Positions 1 to 12,830 of a stretch of 64,000 nt of DNA are shown in pieces. The position numbers and the translations under genes were made by a program. This DNA is from Gymnorhina tibicen. Its lineage: Eukaryota; Chordata; Aves; Passeriformes; Artamidae. Location: positions 1 to 64,000 of the forward strand of contig VXAZ01000961.1 in assembly GCA_013399875.1 (NCBI GenBank). The letters are read 5' to 3'. Under the pieces are notes generated by a model, which worked only from the letters and a program-made list of their open reading frames with translations, searched no databases and had not been told where the DNA came from. Each line of letters starts with the position of its first letter. Position 1 is the first letter of the stretch.

Positions 1-335
1 TCATCCCACCACATTTCCGTGATAGTGACTACTTCATAGCTTTCTTGCTGCACCATGGCTTCTAGCTCCTCGTTTGTTACCCATGCTGCATGCATTAGTG
101 TACATGCACCTCAACTGGGCTGCTGATTTCAGCCCTGACTCTGGCTTACCACCCTTGGCTTGTTTCTGGAGAGCCTAGTTGCATCCCTTTCCACGTCTGA
201 ACCTAGTTTAAAGCCCTCTCAATCAGTCCTGCCAATTCATGGTCTATAGAGTCTTTTTGCCCTTGATAGACAGATGGAGACCATCTGGCTCCAGCAGGCC
301 AGGTGCCATAAAAGTTACCCCATGATCAAAAAACC
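1..335 (-). pseudogene. CR1 LINE fragment, start of ORF2 endonuclease
   Basis: Read on the minus strand, roughly 160 down to 1 encodes the beginning of the apurinic-like endonuclease that CR1 elements use to nick target DNA: a stretch reading YTNACSMGNK, then, after a one-base frame shift, EELEAMVQQESY and TITEMWW. The T-E-x-W-W block carries the catalytic glutamate region of this family. Upstream (about 180 to 335) is the ORF1-ORF2 junction region, including a DGLHLSIKG-like stretch and stops. The fragment runs off the left edge, so its total length is unknown. It is a decayed non-LTR retrotransposon, not a host gene. CR1 assignment is from recall of the family's conserved endonuclease start. 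Confidence 0.75.
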
Positions 336-432
336 CAAATGTTCACAACTGACATACAGATATTTCCATTTGAGATTACAAATGTGAATGACATATCCAT
401 TCATACTCCATTTGAGATCTATGGAGTGTCAC

Positions 433-828
433 TGTTGAGGCAGGTCACAACACATTTGTACACTGACAACTCCAGGCAGTGGCAAAAGCATCTTTTATTC
501 TACAAAGCTTCTTTTATACAGTTTCTTGGCTCTCGTGCTGTGTCCCCATTGGCTTCTATGTTAACACCCCACAAACTATTGGTTGCTTGCTACTAACACC
601 CATCTAAAACTAATCTAAGCAAATAACAGCCTCCCTAGAGCAGCTGTGTTTTCTTCATCTGTTGTTTTGAGTTTTTGCTTCTTGTTGATGCCAAGCTTCT
701 CATGGTTACAGACTGAGTTCTCAAGGGTATATAGTGATTGTGTCCAAGTCAATGTCTGTGAGACTTTCTGAACAGCTGTTGGCTTCCACAATGGAGTATG
801 CAGGAGCGCCTCACTATGGATCATGACA
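433..828 (-). mobile_element. Solo ERV LTR, about 396 bp
   Basis: On the minus strand the segment starts TGTCATGATCC and ends CCTCAACA, the TG...CA ends of a retroviral LTR. A TATA box (TATAAAAG, complement of 512-519) is followed closely by a polyadenylation signal (AATAAAAG, complement of 492-499), giving a compact U3-R-U5. No internal retroviral sequence flanks it, so it is a solo LTR. The 5-6 bases next to each end do not match cleanly, so the target duplication is lost or the ends are slightly off. An open frame at 615-824 lies inside the LTR and is not a gene. Confidence 0.7.
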
Positions 829-3015
829 ATGTACCACTGACTACTTAGGTAAATAATTCAGTGCCAGTTTTTGATCTAGTGGAGATAATATGCCAAATTT
901 GTCATAATAATACACTGCTGTGAGTTTAAATGTCTCAAGGTCTTGTTTTCAAGAAAAATAATAGCTTACAACTATTTAGTCCATTTAGAGATTTTCTGGT
1001 AGACCTCAGCATGGGACTGGAATTCATAGGAGCAAGGTAATTAGACATGTGAAAGACCTATTAGATCACTGGGTTCATTCCTTGCAATTGTCTCATAGAA
1101 GGGGCATCGACTTCCAAAGTACTTTGGATTACATCCATAATTACCAAGAGACAAAGAAAAAAAGGAACAGTAGATCACTTCCTGGAAACTGGTAAAACCT
1201 CAGTACATCTGCTAGAAAATGAGTCTGCATCTAAGCTCTTGTACTGATCTTTTACAAAGGCCTTATGTGCTCACCTAAAAAAATTCAGTGCACGTGACAG
1301 AAAATAAAAACTCAGTGATGAAAGAGTTGTAAGGATTTTTCTGTGTGACAGTATTTTCATTACTTGTATTTTCCAAAGAAGGAAAAATAAAAATTTCTGA
1401 TGGCATCAGAGCAGTGTCTTACTAAACAACATGTTAACTCAAATAAAGACCAAAACTGAGAAATAGCTACAGGCTGCAAAACTAGTTAATAGTATTTTAA
1501 AGATATTTTAAATCTGGAACAGATGGGAATGATGGCTGCAGCACACTTATTAAAATGAAATCTGCAAGGTGAAAATGCTGGATGAAGAAAAGAAAGCTCA
1601 GTTTAAAAAGACTTCAAAATTATTTTTAATCACTTATTTTAACGACTGAAATTAAGGCAATGTAGTACCTTTGTAATGAGGACAAGAACAGTCTCGAAGG
1701 AAGAAAGATTCACTTGAATTGTAATTTTAAAAAAGAAATATCTTTCATAAAATATGTCTAAAACCATTAACTTAACAAGCTGTCTCAGAAAAGTCCATTA
1801 AAATAGTTTCTGAAAATCTTGATATAGGTATGTTTTATATAGATCTATAAAAAGAGCAGAAGCAAATTATTTTTGTGTGAATATGTGTTAAACCAACAAA
1901 GTGATTGAGAAGCACAGAGGAACTTAATCCTATTCTAAAATTAGGAATCAGCATCACTACAAATATAAATTATCACAAATTTTATAGGAAAGACAATTGT
2001 AGAACAATTATGTTTAAGGATGATTTTAAAATCAAAAGCACATTTGGTTTTTGACTTCATAAACTAAGTAACAGATGTTCTTCAAAGATTTCGTGACATA
2101 AAATAGAAGAAACAACACGAATAGGAAAAAGAATAGAGGCATAGAGAAAATCAGTTATTTGCCCAGGAGTATGAAGTCCACGGAGCTGCTAAGAAGAAAG
2201 CCTAAACTGCCTGCTAACATGTCCAGTGCCATATTTACTCCAGTTTTACTCTTCATAATCACATCCAGAACAGAGATTAGAATTATGACTTATGGTGATT
2301 AGTAGTGGTGAATTAGTGAGGAAGTAGAAATTTAGTTTTACATGTTCTTATTCCTATAGCTGCATAGTTTTGGATATTGATAAAAGTAGATCCTTAATTT
2401 AAAAAGTATGTATGTTAGCTGTATCTGATGCACTAATAGAGATGTATTATAAAACATATTTTTGTGCATGACTGATTCAAGAAATCTGTTTCTAGATACC
2501 AAAAGCATGCACAAAAATTCATTCACACATTATATTAGTTTGATGGCTTTTCTTTCACTATTGATGAACAAAGGTAAATGAAAGCTATGACTGTAAACAC
2601 ACCCACACGCACGCACGCACGCACACACACGTATATATTCCAGTTTTAGGATAATTTTAATATTAACAGTGAATATTTTAACATCAAAAATAAATACAGT
2701 ATGCAATAAAGAGGTAGCCATAGAAAGAATGAATGTATCAGCCTTAACTACCACTAACTATAAGCTCAGCTACAAAATAATGGTCCTGTTGAGTCATTAG
2801 AGTTTTGTTACTGAGAGACTATGACTTTACCATTTGATCCTCTTTTACGTTTCCAGGTTCAGAAAAAAAACCAGGAAAATGCATTCATAGAAAAACGTGT
2901 TGGCAATTTCAATGTGTGCCCAAGTGCTTTTGAAAAAGGATGGTTTCTTTAACTTGAATTAGGGTGTGCCAATACAAAACTCTTACTATCGTTAATCAGC
3001 ACTTAAATTAGTGGT
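829..3015. other. No gene recognised; AT-rich unique sequence
   Basis: No coding frame of note and no repeat I recognise apart from the alternating purine-pyrimidine tract at 2604-2638. Confidence 0.5.
2604..2638. repeat. CACG/CA microsatellite, alternating pyrimidine-purine
   Basis: A run of CACG units followed by CA units and TATATA gives 35 consecutive bases of strict pyrimidine-purine alternation, a composition known to favour Z-DNA and length polymorphism. Confidence 0.85.
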
Positions 3016-3021
3016 GTTACT

Positions 3022-3747
3022 TGCCGCAGCACTATCTGTCCAGCTAGCGAGGTGACCACAGCACCGGGCACACACCCGCATGGGAGGGGATGATGGAGCC
3101 GCTCGCGGGGGCACGGGAGGCTTGGCGAAGTTCCAGCACAGTTTCACCTAACCCACCGATGGTGAGGGTGCGCTGAGGAGGTAGGAATAAGGCAGAGGGA
3201 CTTCTTCATGGTTGAACAGGAGTAAGTCTACTGAACTAGGGTAGGTCGCAAAGAAGCCAAGAAAACCATTGGCGGGGGGGGTCTTATACCCCTACTGAAT
3301 GGGCGGGGGAAACATGAGACAACCAATANCTTGGCGAAGTTCCAGCACAGTTTCACCTAACCCACCGATGGTGAGGGTGCGCTGAGGAGGTAGGAATAAG
3401 GCAGAGGGACTTCTTCATGGTTGAACAGGAGTAAGTCTACTGAACTAGGGTAGGTCGCAAAGAAGCCAAGAAAACCATTGGCGGGGGGGGTCTTATACCC
3501 CTACTGAATGGGCGGGGGAAACATGAGACAACCAATAATGCCAGGACATGGAGTTTGAAATTAGGCGGGCAAGGGGTACAAAGCCAATAGGGAATAATGT
3601 GGGAGGGGAGAAATAACATGGGCCAACGAGGGATCGAGGGACGCAGAACCCTCCAGGGAGAGAACCAAACACAGGGGAGAAAGGGAGGAGACGGCAGCAG
3701 CCAATTCTGCTTGCTGGCTGTGGAACCAGCCATTACACACCACAACA
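3022..3747 (-). mobile_element. Solo LTR with 6-bp TSD (ERVK-like)
   Basis: The element reads TGTTGTGGTG... to ...GCTGCGGCA on the minus strand and is flanked by the identical hexamer GTTACT at 3016-3021 and 3748-3753. A perfect 6-bp target duplication and TG...CA ends fix both boundaries; 6 bp is typical of ERVK/beta-alpha type integrases. A TATA-like GGTATAAGAC lies on the minus strand at 3491-3501, next to a C-run and a CCAAT sequence. The apparent 726 bp is inflated by a 208-bp false duplication inside; the true LTR should be about 517 bp. The 102-residue frame at 3437-3745 is LTR sequence, not a gene. Confidence 0.9.
3121..3537. other. 208-bp exact duplication around a single N
   Basis: Bases 3121-3328 and 3330-3537 appear identical, separated only by one N at 3329, and they lie inside one LTR. 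The first copy ends exactly at the N and the second starts right after it, as expected for two contig ends that overlap but were not merged. Confidence 0.9.
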
Positions 3748-3753
3748 GTTACT

Positions 3754-4861
3754 CATGGCAGAAAATGGTACTCAGCATGCTTAAGGGTCCCTGTACTAAA
3801 GTGTAAAGGAAGAGACAGGAGACAGAGAACCTAGACTGTGCATGGAATCCAGCAAAGGTCTTATAGACTGGTGATGATGGTTACCCAAAACAGTATAATT
3901 GTTCCTCTGCACAGATGAGCAAAAATTAACAGATGTACTTTATGGACTAAATACTTAAAAAAAATAAATATTTTTGACCTATGCCAATACAATGTTTTAT
4001 TGACATGTTTTTAGAGCAGCACTTCACACTGAAACAGGATCTGAGCAATTTAAAAAAAAAAAAATCACCTTACTTTTGTAGATATGACAGGCAGAATTTC
4101 AAGTCTTTACCTGGTCAGGGCATATCAGAGGGAATGTCTTAGTACTCAGCATGCTCAAAAACTTTTACAATTATAACTCAAATAATTATGTTTGGAACAT
4201 AACAGACAAATGTTGTTTATTCCATGTGATGTAGGGGTTGTGTATGTGAATGATTTTCACCACTGGAAAAAAAATGTATTCTTATGGTACCAGATTTGAT
4301 CTGTGATTCTTTCTCCAAATATCAGTATCAGAATGGATATTCTTTAAAATATTTATTTATTATGTTCAGCTCTTTATATTTGTTTTTCTGGTTGCATTTG
4401 GTTAAAATATGATAAAATTACATATCTAATAAAACTAGACATTTGGAAAATTTCTTCATATTTTTGTGTAACAAAGAAAAAACAATTCCCATTAAAAAAT
4501 AAGTTCTTTTTAACCAACCCTTCCTGACCTAGTCCAGTCCTGAATATGTGAAGCAGATATAATTTATAACCTGACTGAATCAATTCAAACCATTGAAAAG
4601 ATAATATTAAAAAAAAAACCTATCCCAATTTTCTACATAGTTGCCTATTATCCATTCACTATTTTATTTATGCTCAAGACTAAGAACATTAGAGTTATTT
4701 TCAATTTAACCCCTAAATTAAGGGATTAACTTTTCTACTTAATCTCTTTAAATTCAAAGCTAACTTTTGTTAGGACACACACAAGATTTCCAAAGCTTCA
4801 TGCTGATGTCTCTTCCAGGCCTTCCCCCAAGACTGCCACAGTGCATTACAGGCAGGAGCAA
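3754..4861. other. No gene recognised
   Basis: AT-rich sequence with short A-runs (for example near 4050 and 4605). I see no gene or identifiable repeat. Confidence 0.5.
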
Positions 4862-5655
4862 AAATATATCTTCACATATCTTGTGATCTTTAATATCTTT
4901 ATCAATGACAAATACAGCAAGATCAGGCGCACCCTCAGCAAGTTTACAGGTGACACCACGCTGAGTGGTGCAGTTGACACAACAGAAGGAAAGGATGCCA
5001 TCCAGAGATACCTGGACAAACTAGAAAACTGGGCCCATGAGAACTTCATGAGGTACAACAAGTCCAAGCACAAGTGTTACACCTGAGTCGGGGCAATCCT
5101 AGACATGAATACAAACAGAGAGATGATGCCAAGAAGGACTTGGGGGTTTTGGTGGATGAAAAGCTGGACATGTGACAGCAATGTGTGTTTACATCCCAGA
5201 AGGCCAACTGCATCCCAAAAGCAGTGTGGCCAGCAAGTCTAGGGAGATGATTCTCTTCATCTACTCTGCCCTCACAAGACTCCATCTTGTGCTGAGTGCT
5301 GTGTTCTGTTCTGGGTTTCTCAAAACAGGAATGACATGGACTTGTTGGAGCAGGTTCAGAGGAGGGCCATGAAGATCACAAGGGCAGATAGTGATAGAAC
5401 AAAGGGGAATGGTTTTAAACTGAAAAAGGAGAGGTTTAGCTTGGATGTTAGGAAGAAGTTCTTTACTCATGGTGGTGAGGCACTGGGACAGGTTGCCCTG
5501 AGAAGCTGTGAATGTCCTATCCCTGGCAGTGTTCAAGTCCATATTGGATGGTAATTTAAGCAGCCTGGTCTAGTGAGTGGCCTCCCTGCCCATAGCAGGG
5601 AAGCTGCAATTAGGTAATCCCTTCCCACTCCAGCCTTTCTTTAATTCTGTAATAA
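4862..5655 (+). mobile_element. CR1 LINE, 5'-truncated 3' part
   Basis: The plus strand encodes the C-terminal part of the CR1 reverse transcriptase: a [16 protein letters not shown] stretch, then [15 protein letters not shown] and [19 protein letters not shown], the usual block after the polymerase core. It is followed by the degraded ORF2 end (frames broken near 5085 and 5170) and a 3' untranslated region to about 5655. 5' truncation is normal for LINE copies made by target-primed reverse transcription. Stops and shifts make it inactive. Confidence 0.88.
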
Positions 5656-6899
5656 AGTAACTATTTGAAGTTTTCTTGTGAACTGTTTGGCCTAAGAATG
5701 AATGATAGTTCATTTGACCCAGAATACTGAAGAAGCAGCAGCATATTATTCACAACTGTGCATCTGCAATATTCAGTTTATTGCTCTGGGAGGACTGAAG
5801 AACCATGCTTAGGAGAGCAATGAAACTTGAGTGACCTTCCATAACCTTCATATCAATAATTCAGGTGAAAGAAATAATAAATAACAAAAGAAATAGCTAT
5901 AATGAAGGGAATGAGGTAGGTACTTGACATGCAAAAAGAAGATTTTAGATAGTACAGTCCAGGCACTTACAGAAATGGATGCTTGCTCATGTAACTTAGC
6001 AAGAAGAAATATAGTTGTGTGATGCATGTATAATGCTTCAGCAAAGGCGTAGCAGGGCATCTCACATCCACCCCACAGGAGTTTATCTGTTGTTTATTAA
6101 CCTGAGTTAGATAACTCAAACAGGACAACCTGTCTTGTAGTGAGTTATTTTGGCACCATGGGGTTAATACTTGTCTGGCATTTCCCAACTACCAATAAAA
6201 ATCTTACCATTAAAGTGACATCTGGTAAGAAAAGCTGGATTTTTGACTCATATCCATTCTCTTTGCAACTATAAAGCTATATCAAACTTCTCCAAAGCAG
6301 AAATCTTCTGGACATTTTACTGGAAATGTGTGAAGTTTCTCCCATGAGTAGGGACTCCTGTTTCACAGTTACTCCCCCAGAGGTTAGATGAAGGAATCTG
6401 TGTACATTGTTGTCATTTCGGTGGTAAATTACATTTGACTCCAAATCAATACTGTTTCTTTTGCTAGCTTTAGTATAGGTACCTTGATATAGTGCACTGT
6501 TTTATGTTATATTATAACCTAGTAGTAGTTCTTTACATTTATCCTGTGTGGTAAGCAATTATGATTAAGATCCTTTGTCTGTTATCTCTTGTCTGTTTAA
6601 TAAATAATTCATTTTTATGAAAAGATCTGATTTACCATCATGAGAACTTGTGATTCCTTAAATTTAAACTGTTGCCAAAATCTGAGGCTCAGGCAGGGCT
6701 CGTCCAAAGCTTCCACTTGTCCCATGATAAAAGGTACCAGAAATATTTGTGGCATATGAAAACAGGTATAGAACTTAAGATAGTTAGATTTCATGGTAAT
6801 AGACAAACTGGTCTCTTAAAGGGAGAATACTTAGATCTAAAATCAGTACTAGGGTGTCCAATGAAAAATATGTTGGGTAACAGGATTTAAGGGAAAGTA
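5656..6899. other. No gene recognised
   Basis: Nothing recognisable; short open frames only. Confidence 0.5.
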
Positions 6900-7755
6900 A
6901 TACACAGTGGGGAAATAAGGCTCTGTAGAAGGATCTGGACAGGCTGGATTGATGCACCAAGGCCAATTGTATGAGGTTCAACTAGACCAAGAGCTGGGTC
7001 CTGCCTTTGGGTCACATCAATGTCATGCAGAGCTACAGTCTGGGGACAGAGATCCTGGAAAACTGCCTGGCAGAAAAGAACCTTGGGGTGCTGGTCGGCA
7101 GCCATCTGAATATGAGCCAGAGTGTACCTAGTTGACCAAGAAGGCCAATGGCATCCTGGCCTATACCAGCAATCATGTGGACCTTTCAGGAACAGCAGGA
7201 CCAGGGCAGTGATCAACCCTGTACTTGGCACTGGTGAGGCCTCATCTCAAACCCTGTATTCAGTTCTGGGCCCCTCACTACAAGAAGGACATTGAGGTGC
7301 TGGAGTGTAACCAGAGAAGAGCAACAGACCTGAGGAAGGGTCTGGAGTACAAGTCTGATGAGGAGCAGCTGAAGGAGCTGGGGTTGTTTAGTCTGGAGAA
7401 AAGGAAGCTCTCTGCAACTACCTGAAAGGAAGATGCAGTGAGGTAGGGATCAGTTTCATCTCCAAAATAACAAGGAATAGGGCAAGATAAAAGACCCTCA
7501 AGTTGCACCACTGGAGGTTTAGAATTGGTATTAAGAAAAATTTCTTCTCCAAAAGGGTTGTCAAGCACTGGATTAGACAGCCCAAGGAAGTGGTTGAGTC
7601 TCCAACTCTGGAGGTATTTAAAAGACACGTAGATGTGGCACTGAGGACAATAGTTTAATGGTGAATTTGGCAGTGCTAATTTAACAGTAGGACTTGATGA
7701 TCTTAGAGCTCTTTTTTCAACCTAAATGATAATATGATTCTATTCTATGATTAAA
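6900..7755 (+). mobile_element. CR1 LINE, 5'-truncated 3' part
   Basis: The sequence follows the end of CR1 ORF2 ([35 protein letters not shown] block split here into short pieces around 7228-7425, with [15 protein letters not shown]) and a 3' untranslated region ending in repeats of ATTCTATGATT. The orientation is given by that tail. Multiple frame breaks show it is dead. Overall it is more degraded at its 5' side than the copy near 5 kb. Confidence 0.87.
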
Positions 7756-10700
7756 ACCCAGAACTTTCCATATGCAAATGATAAGGATGAAAAACATTCA
7801 GTAAGTGTTCATCTTATGGAGCAACTTGAATTAATTTCAAGTAGACAGGAACCAAATAGGTGTGCCAGTAAAACACCTTCAGAGAGTACTTTGCGTTGAA
7901 ATAACAACTGTCTTGCATATTTTTAGATTAGTGAATGTATGTTTCTCTACTGCTACCTATATCCAGCTGAGGTACCATTCTTTTCAGTTGCTATTTTATT
8001 TGTAAAAACTATAAGAAAAAGGGCAATCATTATTTAATGGGAATAAATAGTTGCCACCTTTTGAGGGGTTTTTGCATGTATTGTAATATTAAGTTAGTGC
8101 TCTCCAAAGTTTTTTAATGGGAAGGTATAAACTTAGAGAGTGTAAACTTTTATGCCATAAAGCATAAAAGAGAGACATAGTGTAGGAGGGAAAAAGGGGA
8201 ACTGAAGATGTGCCAGAACCAAAAGTGAATGTTTGTAACTTGACTTAGATGTTAACATTTAACAACAGAAAATGGAAGGCTGCAAAAAGAATGTAATTTC
8301 TTTTCTGCAATAAAAACATACCAAGACTGATTTAGTTATTTTGATGACAGTTGAGCTGCTCTGCATTAAATCTCCCAAACCCGAAGGGCCTTCTCCAAAA
8401 ACCTCCCACAAGTATAATAGCCATCAGCTCTGAATTCAGTGGGAATGCAAGGCTTTGTTTAATGAACTTTTTGACAGATGCGAAAGGCCCTGATTCAGAA
8501 GAATCCTGTAGGGATTAAGGGGATTAAGAATAGCTATAGCATATGCTCAACTATGACTACATTCTTAAAAGTACTCAGTGTGGCATTCTTCTGGACTGCT
8601 TAGATTTTAAAATATCCATGTGTCCAGGGAAATAGACCAAAAATTGTGGATTGAAAGATCTAATGACATATGTCAGCAAAGAATCATGTTTTCAACATAG
8701 CAGTTGTAACTGCTTATTTATTTATTTATTTAATTGTAATATTATTTAACTGTAACTATTTATTTTTTGCCTTTTTTTTTTTTCCAAGTGCAAGATTGAT
8801 GCAGTATTTATCATAAGTAATCCTTCATATGATGATGCATGCATAAAACCCTATAAAGAGAGAAGACATAGTTTAATTTGATTTGGGCAGTAAGCTTGAT
8901 GAAATACAAATAATTTTTCTCTAGACTTCTGGTTTTCTCTAGCATTTCTGGTTTCACCCAAAGCAATTATGTTCTCTTCCAGCACTCCAGGAACATCATA
9001 AAAGCCAGGAAGGGCCAAATTCAAAAAGAAAGTGGTTCTTGACACAGCATACAAATCTTTAGAAGTTTTTGACAAAACAGCCTGTGAAATCTAGAGGTTT
9101 ATATGGTCAAAAGAGAAAACCTGAGAAGAATGTGAAAATTATATGGAGAGGCCACCTCAAATTTCAGAGAGCCTCAGTCACAGAATGTTTGGAGGCTGGG
9201 ACAACAATTCAGAGTACCATTGTACGCATATGTAAAGTTCTTACTCTTTCCTAGGCTGATACCTGTCATTGGAGACATGATGCTGGGTTGGATAAACCTT
9301 TTCTCTTAAAAATGTTCACATTCTTATGTTCATAATTTTATGCTGCCATACAGCAGTGAAAAACAGTTTGGCAGACTATAGACTTTTGGCCGAATTAAAA
9401 GTACGTAACACCCAGCCAGAGTGTCCCTTGCATAGAACATGATCAGTAATTATGATAAACATGACTGACTTAGAATCTTGCACAGCACGTTTGTGTGACT
9501 GCTGGAACACAAGAGGAATTGAACTACAGGAGCAGAAAATATAAAAAATGTTTCCAGTGACCAGATTTCCTTGTTATAAGAGTTTACTCCAAAGTTCCTG
9601 ACACAAAGGAGAGGTAATAAAGCCATTATGTTAAGCCAGAAAACAACTACACATAGTACAGCTTTCTCTGTGCTGACTTTCAGGCAACATCTTAGAGAAC
9701 AATGTAAAAGGTTTGAGTAAATGAATAGCCCTAGACATTCCTTCTAGGAGGTATAAAGACATCCCTTCTCTTCTGAGAACCCCTAATTCATGGACAAGGG
9801 TAGTCTTGTCCATTAATAGTCTTGTCCTAATTAATACACAAGGATAAAATAAACAGATTTTAAACACTGTACCATCCAGATAATTACACTGACAATAAAA
9901 GTTATTTGAAATATCAAGCATTCAATATCTCATCGAGACAATAAATTTTAAATTAAATATTTCATTCTCCATTCATTTTACTTTCAATGCCATACACTAA
10001 ACATCGTCCTGAAAATAAGGCATTTTCTGATGTATTACTAAACCAAGGTGGGTTAGGGAGAAGATAGCATGCCTTTCACAGTAATTTCCTAACCTTTTTA
10101 ACCACAGAGTTTATGTATAGGCACTCATTCAGCAAAAGATGAAAGCAATGCTCAACTCTAAAGACTTACTGACTTAAGAATCACTATGTACTTTGCTGAA
10201 TAAATATGAACTTAACCCTAAACTAAGCTTGCCCTAACTATCCTTTTGAGAAAGGGACCATAACTACCCAAATAGGACTTTTTGTTTTAGATATCATAGC
10301 CTCATAACATTCCGCAGTCTATCAATTAAGTCCACAAAAAATAGAGAAAATATTGATACAAAGGGGAAAAAAACCCCTTCCCACTAAAATAAATGCAATA
10401 TAGATCACCTTAAATTAAGCTTAAAGTACGGATTCCCAGAATAGCAGCAATCGTATATTATACTGTATCCTCTGTACATCAGAGAGGTCCCACTTTCACT
10501 GTGGTTATGGAAACATCATTCTTATTGGATGATTTAACAGGAGTCCTATTTAAGTTTTGATATTTTCCAACTTCATCATTTAACCTATTTTCCCTTTTAA
10601 TTCTCCTACATAATGTTAAGCTACTTATTACTCAAATAACTGAGTAAACTGTGCCTTATCTCCTAATGACTCAATGAGTATTTACTTTAATTCTGCAATG

Positions 10701-12830
10701 AAAATATTGTCTGTGGAAGCTGGTCTTCAAAATAAGGTCTTACCGTCCAGTGTGCACATTTGTGTAACTGCCACTGAGATGTAGAAACCACAAGAAATTC
10801 ACCACAATCTTCAAGAAATATGATGACATTTGGAAGACAGGGTGAGAGATAAGGATGTTACTCAGTAAATTTATTATTTTATGCCTCACCAAGATGACCC
10901 TGATCTGAGATCAGTGCTCATTTATCTAATCTGCTGTAACACAGCAGGCCTCACAGGCCTCTTTTTTTCCCCTCTGAATATTGCTGGAGACAACTAGACT
11001 AACAATATTTATTTTGGTTTATTTCGACATTATTTATTTTTCATTAGAAGCTTATTTCTGTCATTAGAAGTATGTCTATAACTCAGATTTGTCTACAGTT
11101 TCTTGTCTCCTCACTAATCCCTTACTTAAACAATGTATTTATGTTCATTTCCCTCTAGTCTTATAATGCTTCTGCTTATTTCTTGAGAAGCTCTTAAAAT
11201 TCTCTATGTCTGTAGTGAACAGACAATCTGTTTTGTACCACCTTCAGATTTTAGGATGCATAAACTATATGACTTTGGAGTTCAGCCTGGTTTTGGAAAT
11301 ACTAACTTCTGCCAGGCTTGTCCTACTGTTATTTTTAATGTTCTCAATTGACTTTTTGGGAAAACGTGGATTGCTTTACACCGTCTGTTGATAGCGAAAG
11401 AGTGAGAAGCCACCTCTCCATTACATAGTGAATCATAGAGTGCATGCTGAACTCAGAATGATTTGGGGGGAAGATGGATATAACCCCTCTAGTCTCTAGA
11501 AAATCCATTTTAGTATATGGGAGAGTGACAGAGAAATGGTTGCTAAAATACATAGGTTTATCCTCCTGCATTTCTCAAGCAACCAAAGGAAATCCGATTC
11601 TCAGTGAGGCCATCTAATGAAGAAGTCCCAGTTCCGTTAAGATTTGTTTAGGCCTGAAGCTCCTTTGACAAAGAAATGGAAGGAGTTAAACACTTTAAAT
11701 TCTACCACAATGAAGGGCAAGAATGAGATGATAGTCCTCTCCAGTGAAAATTAAAAATGCCAGACAGGAGAATAAAGAAGGGTTCCTCTGAGTTTACTTA
11801 GAGGGGTTCTCCTGTAAATTCCATGGGTGGCTTTAACATTGTATTTGAAAAAATATTATTTCCATTTGATAAAAGGAATATTTTGTTTCAGGATTTGAAA
11901 GTGGACTCAGGAAAGATGGAAGTCTTGCCAATAGCTTGGTAATTAGGTTTCTCTTCTAAGAACTCCATTTCTTTCAAAGAGTTTTAGCTTCCTGGTTAAG
12001 TGCTAAACATTTAATTAAACAAAATGCAAGGGCAACAGCCACTATCCTCTGGAGTAGTGTAACTGTTTTCCAGAGCATACAGATAGATGACTATCATCAG
12101 GTTGTTGTTTTTTCTTTCTCCTAAAGTATTCAATCTCTCTCTGGAATCACGTGATAAACCATGAGAATGTCACAATGGAAACATATCTTGCTCCTTCTTG
12201 TAAAACTGAGAATGTAAAAAATACAAATGCTGAGAAGGGACTGGACTAAAAGGAAAGGAGTGAACAGCAGCTGTAGATGAAGCTACATCTAAGACAAAGC
12301 TTCTCATGCTGACAAAGCTATGCACAAGAAGAAGGCTGTTGAATTGCCTTAAATATGGGGTTTCTGGATTCATTTCTCAAATATGTACGAGAGGCAATGA
12401 GGACTGTGTTGAGATTAATAGTGTTATTCTGTTGATACAACTTTTACTTGGAGTTTTTCACTAGAATAGTAATGAAGAAAAATGTATAGGAAGAATGATA
12501 ACTCACTTTGCCCTGCAGGAATACAAGATTTCTCAGGTAAAATGACTCATCATGATCATCCCAAAAGTCTTTCAAAATAAATTATTACATTGCAAACAAT
12601 CAGCATAAAAAAAACCCTGAATCTCATTATGCCATGACTACACATGGGTTTATAATTTGTTTAGAGGAAGAAAAATGAATTGAACTTTAAAAGGATTAAT
12701 GTATAGAATCACCTAAAATCATGCATTATATAAAAGCAAAATACTTCCAAGAAAACAAATTTTGTTAAAACATACAAGCTAAAAAAAGCATTAAATCTCA
12801 TATTCACAGCACAGAACATAAAATAAGAAA
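7756..12830. other. About 5 kb of apparently unique non-coding DNA
   Basis: No recognisable exon, RNA gene or transposon. It contains a TTTA microsatellite at 8713-8734 and a T-run near 8770. It could be intron or intergenic DNA; the sequence alone does not say which. Confidence 0.5.
8713..8734. repeat. (TTTA)n microsatellite
   Basis: About five tandem TTTA units within T-rich sequence. Confidence 0.85.
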
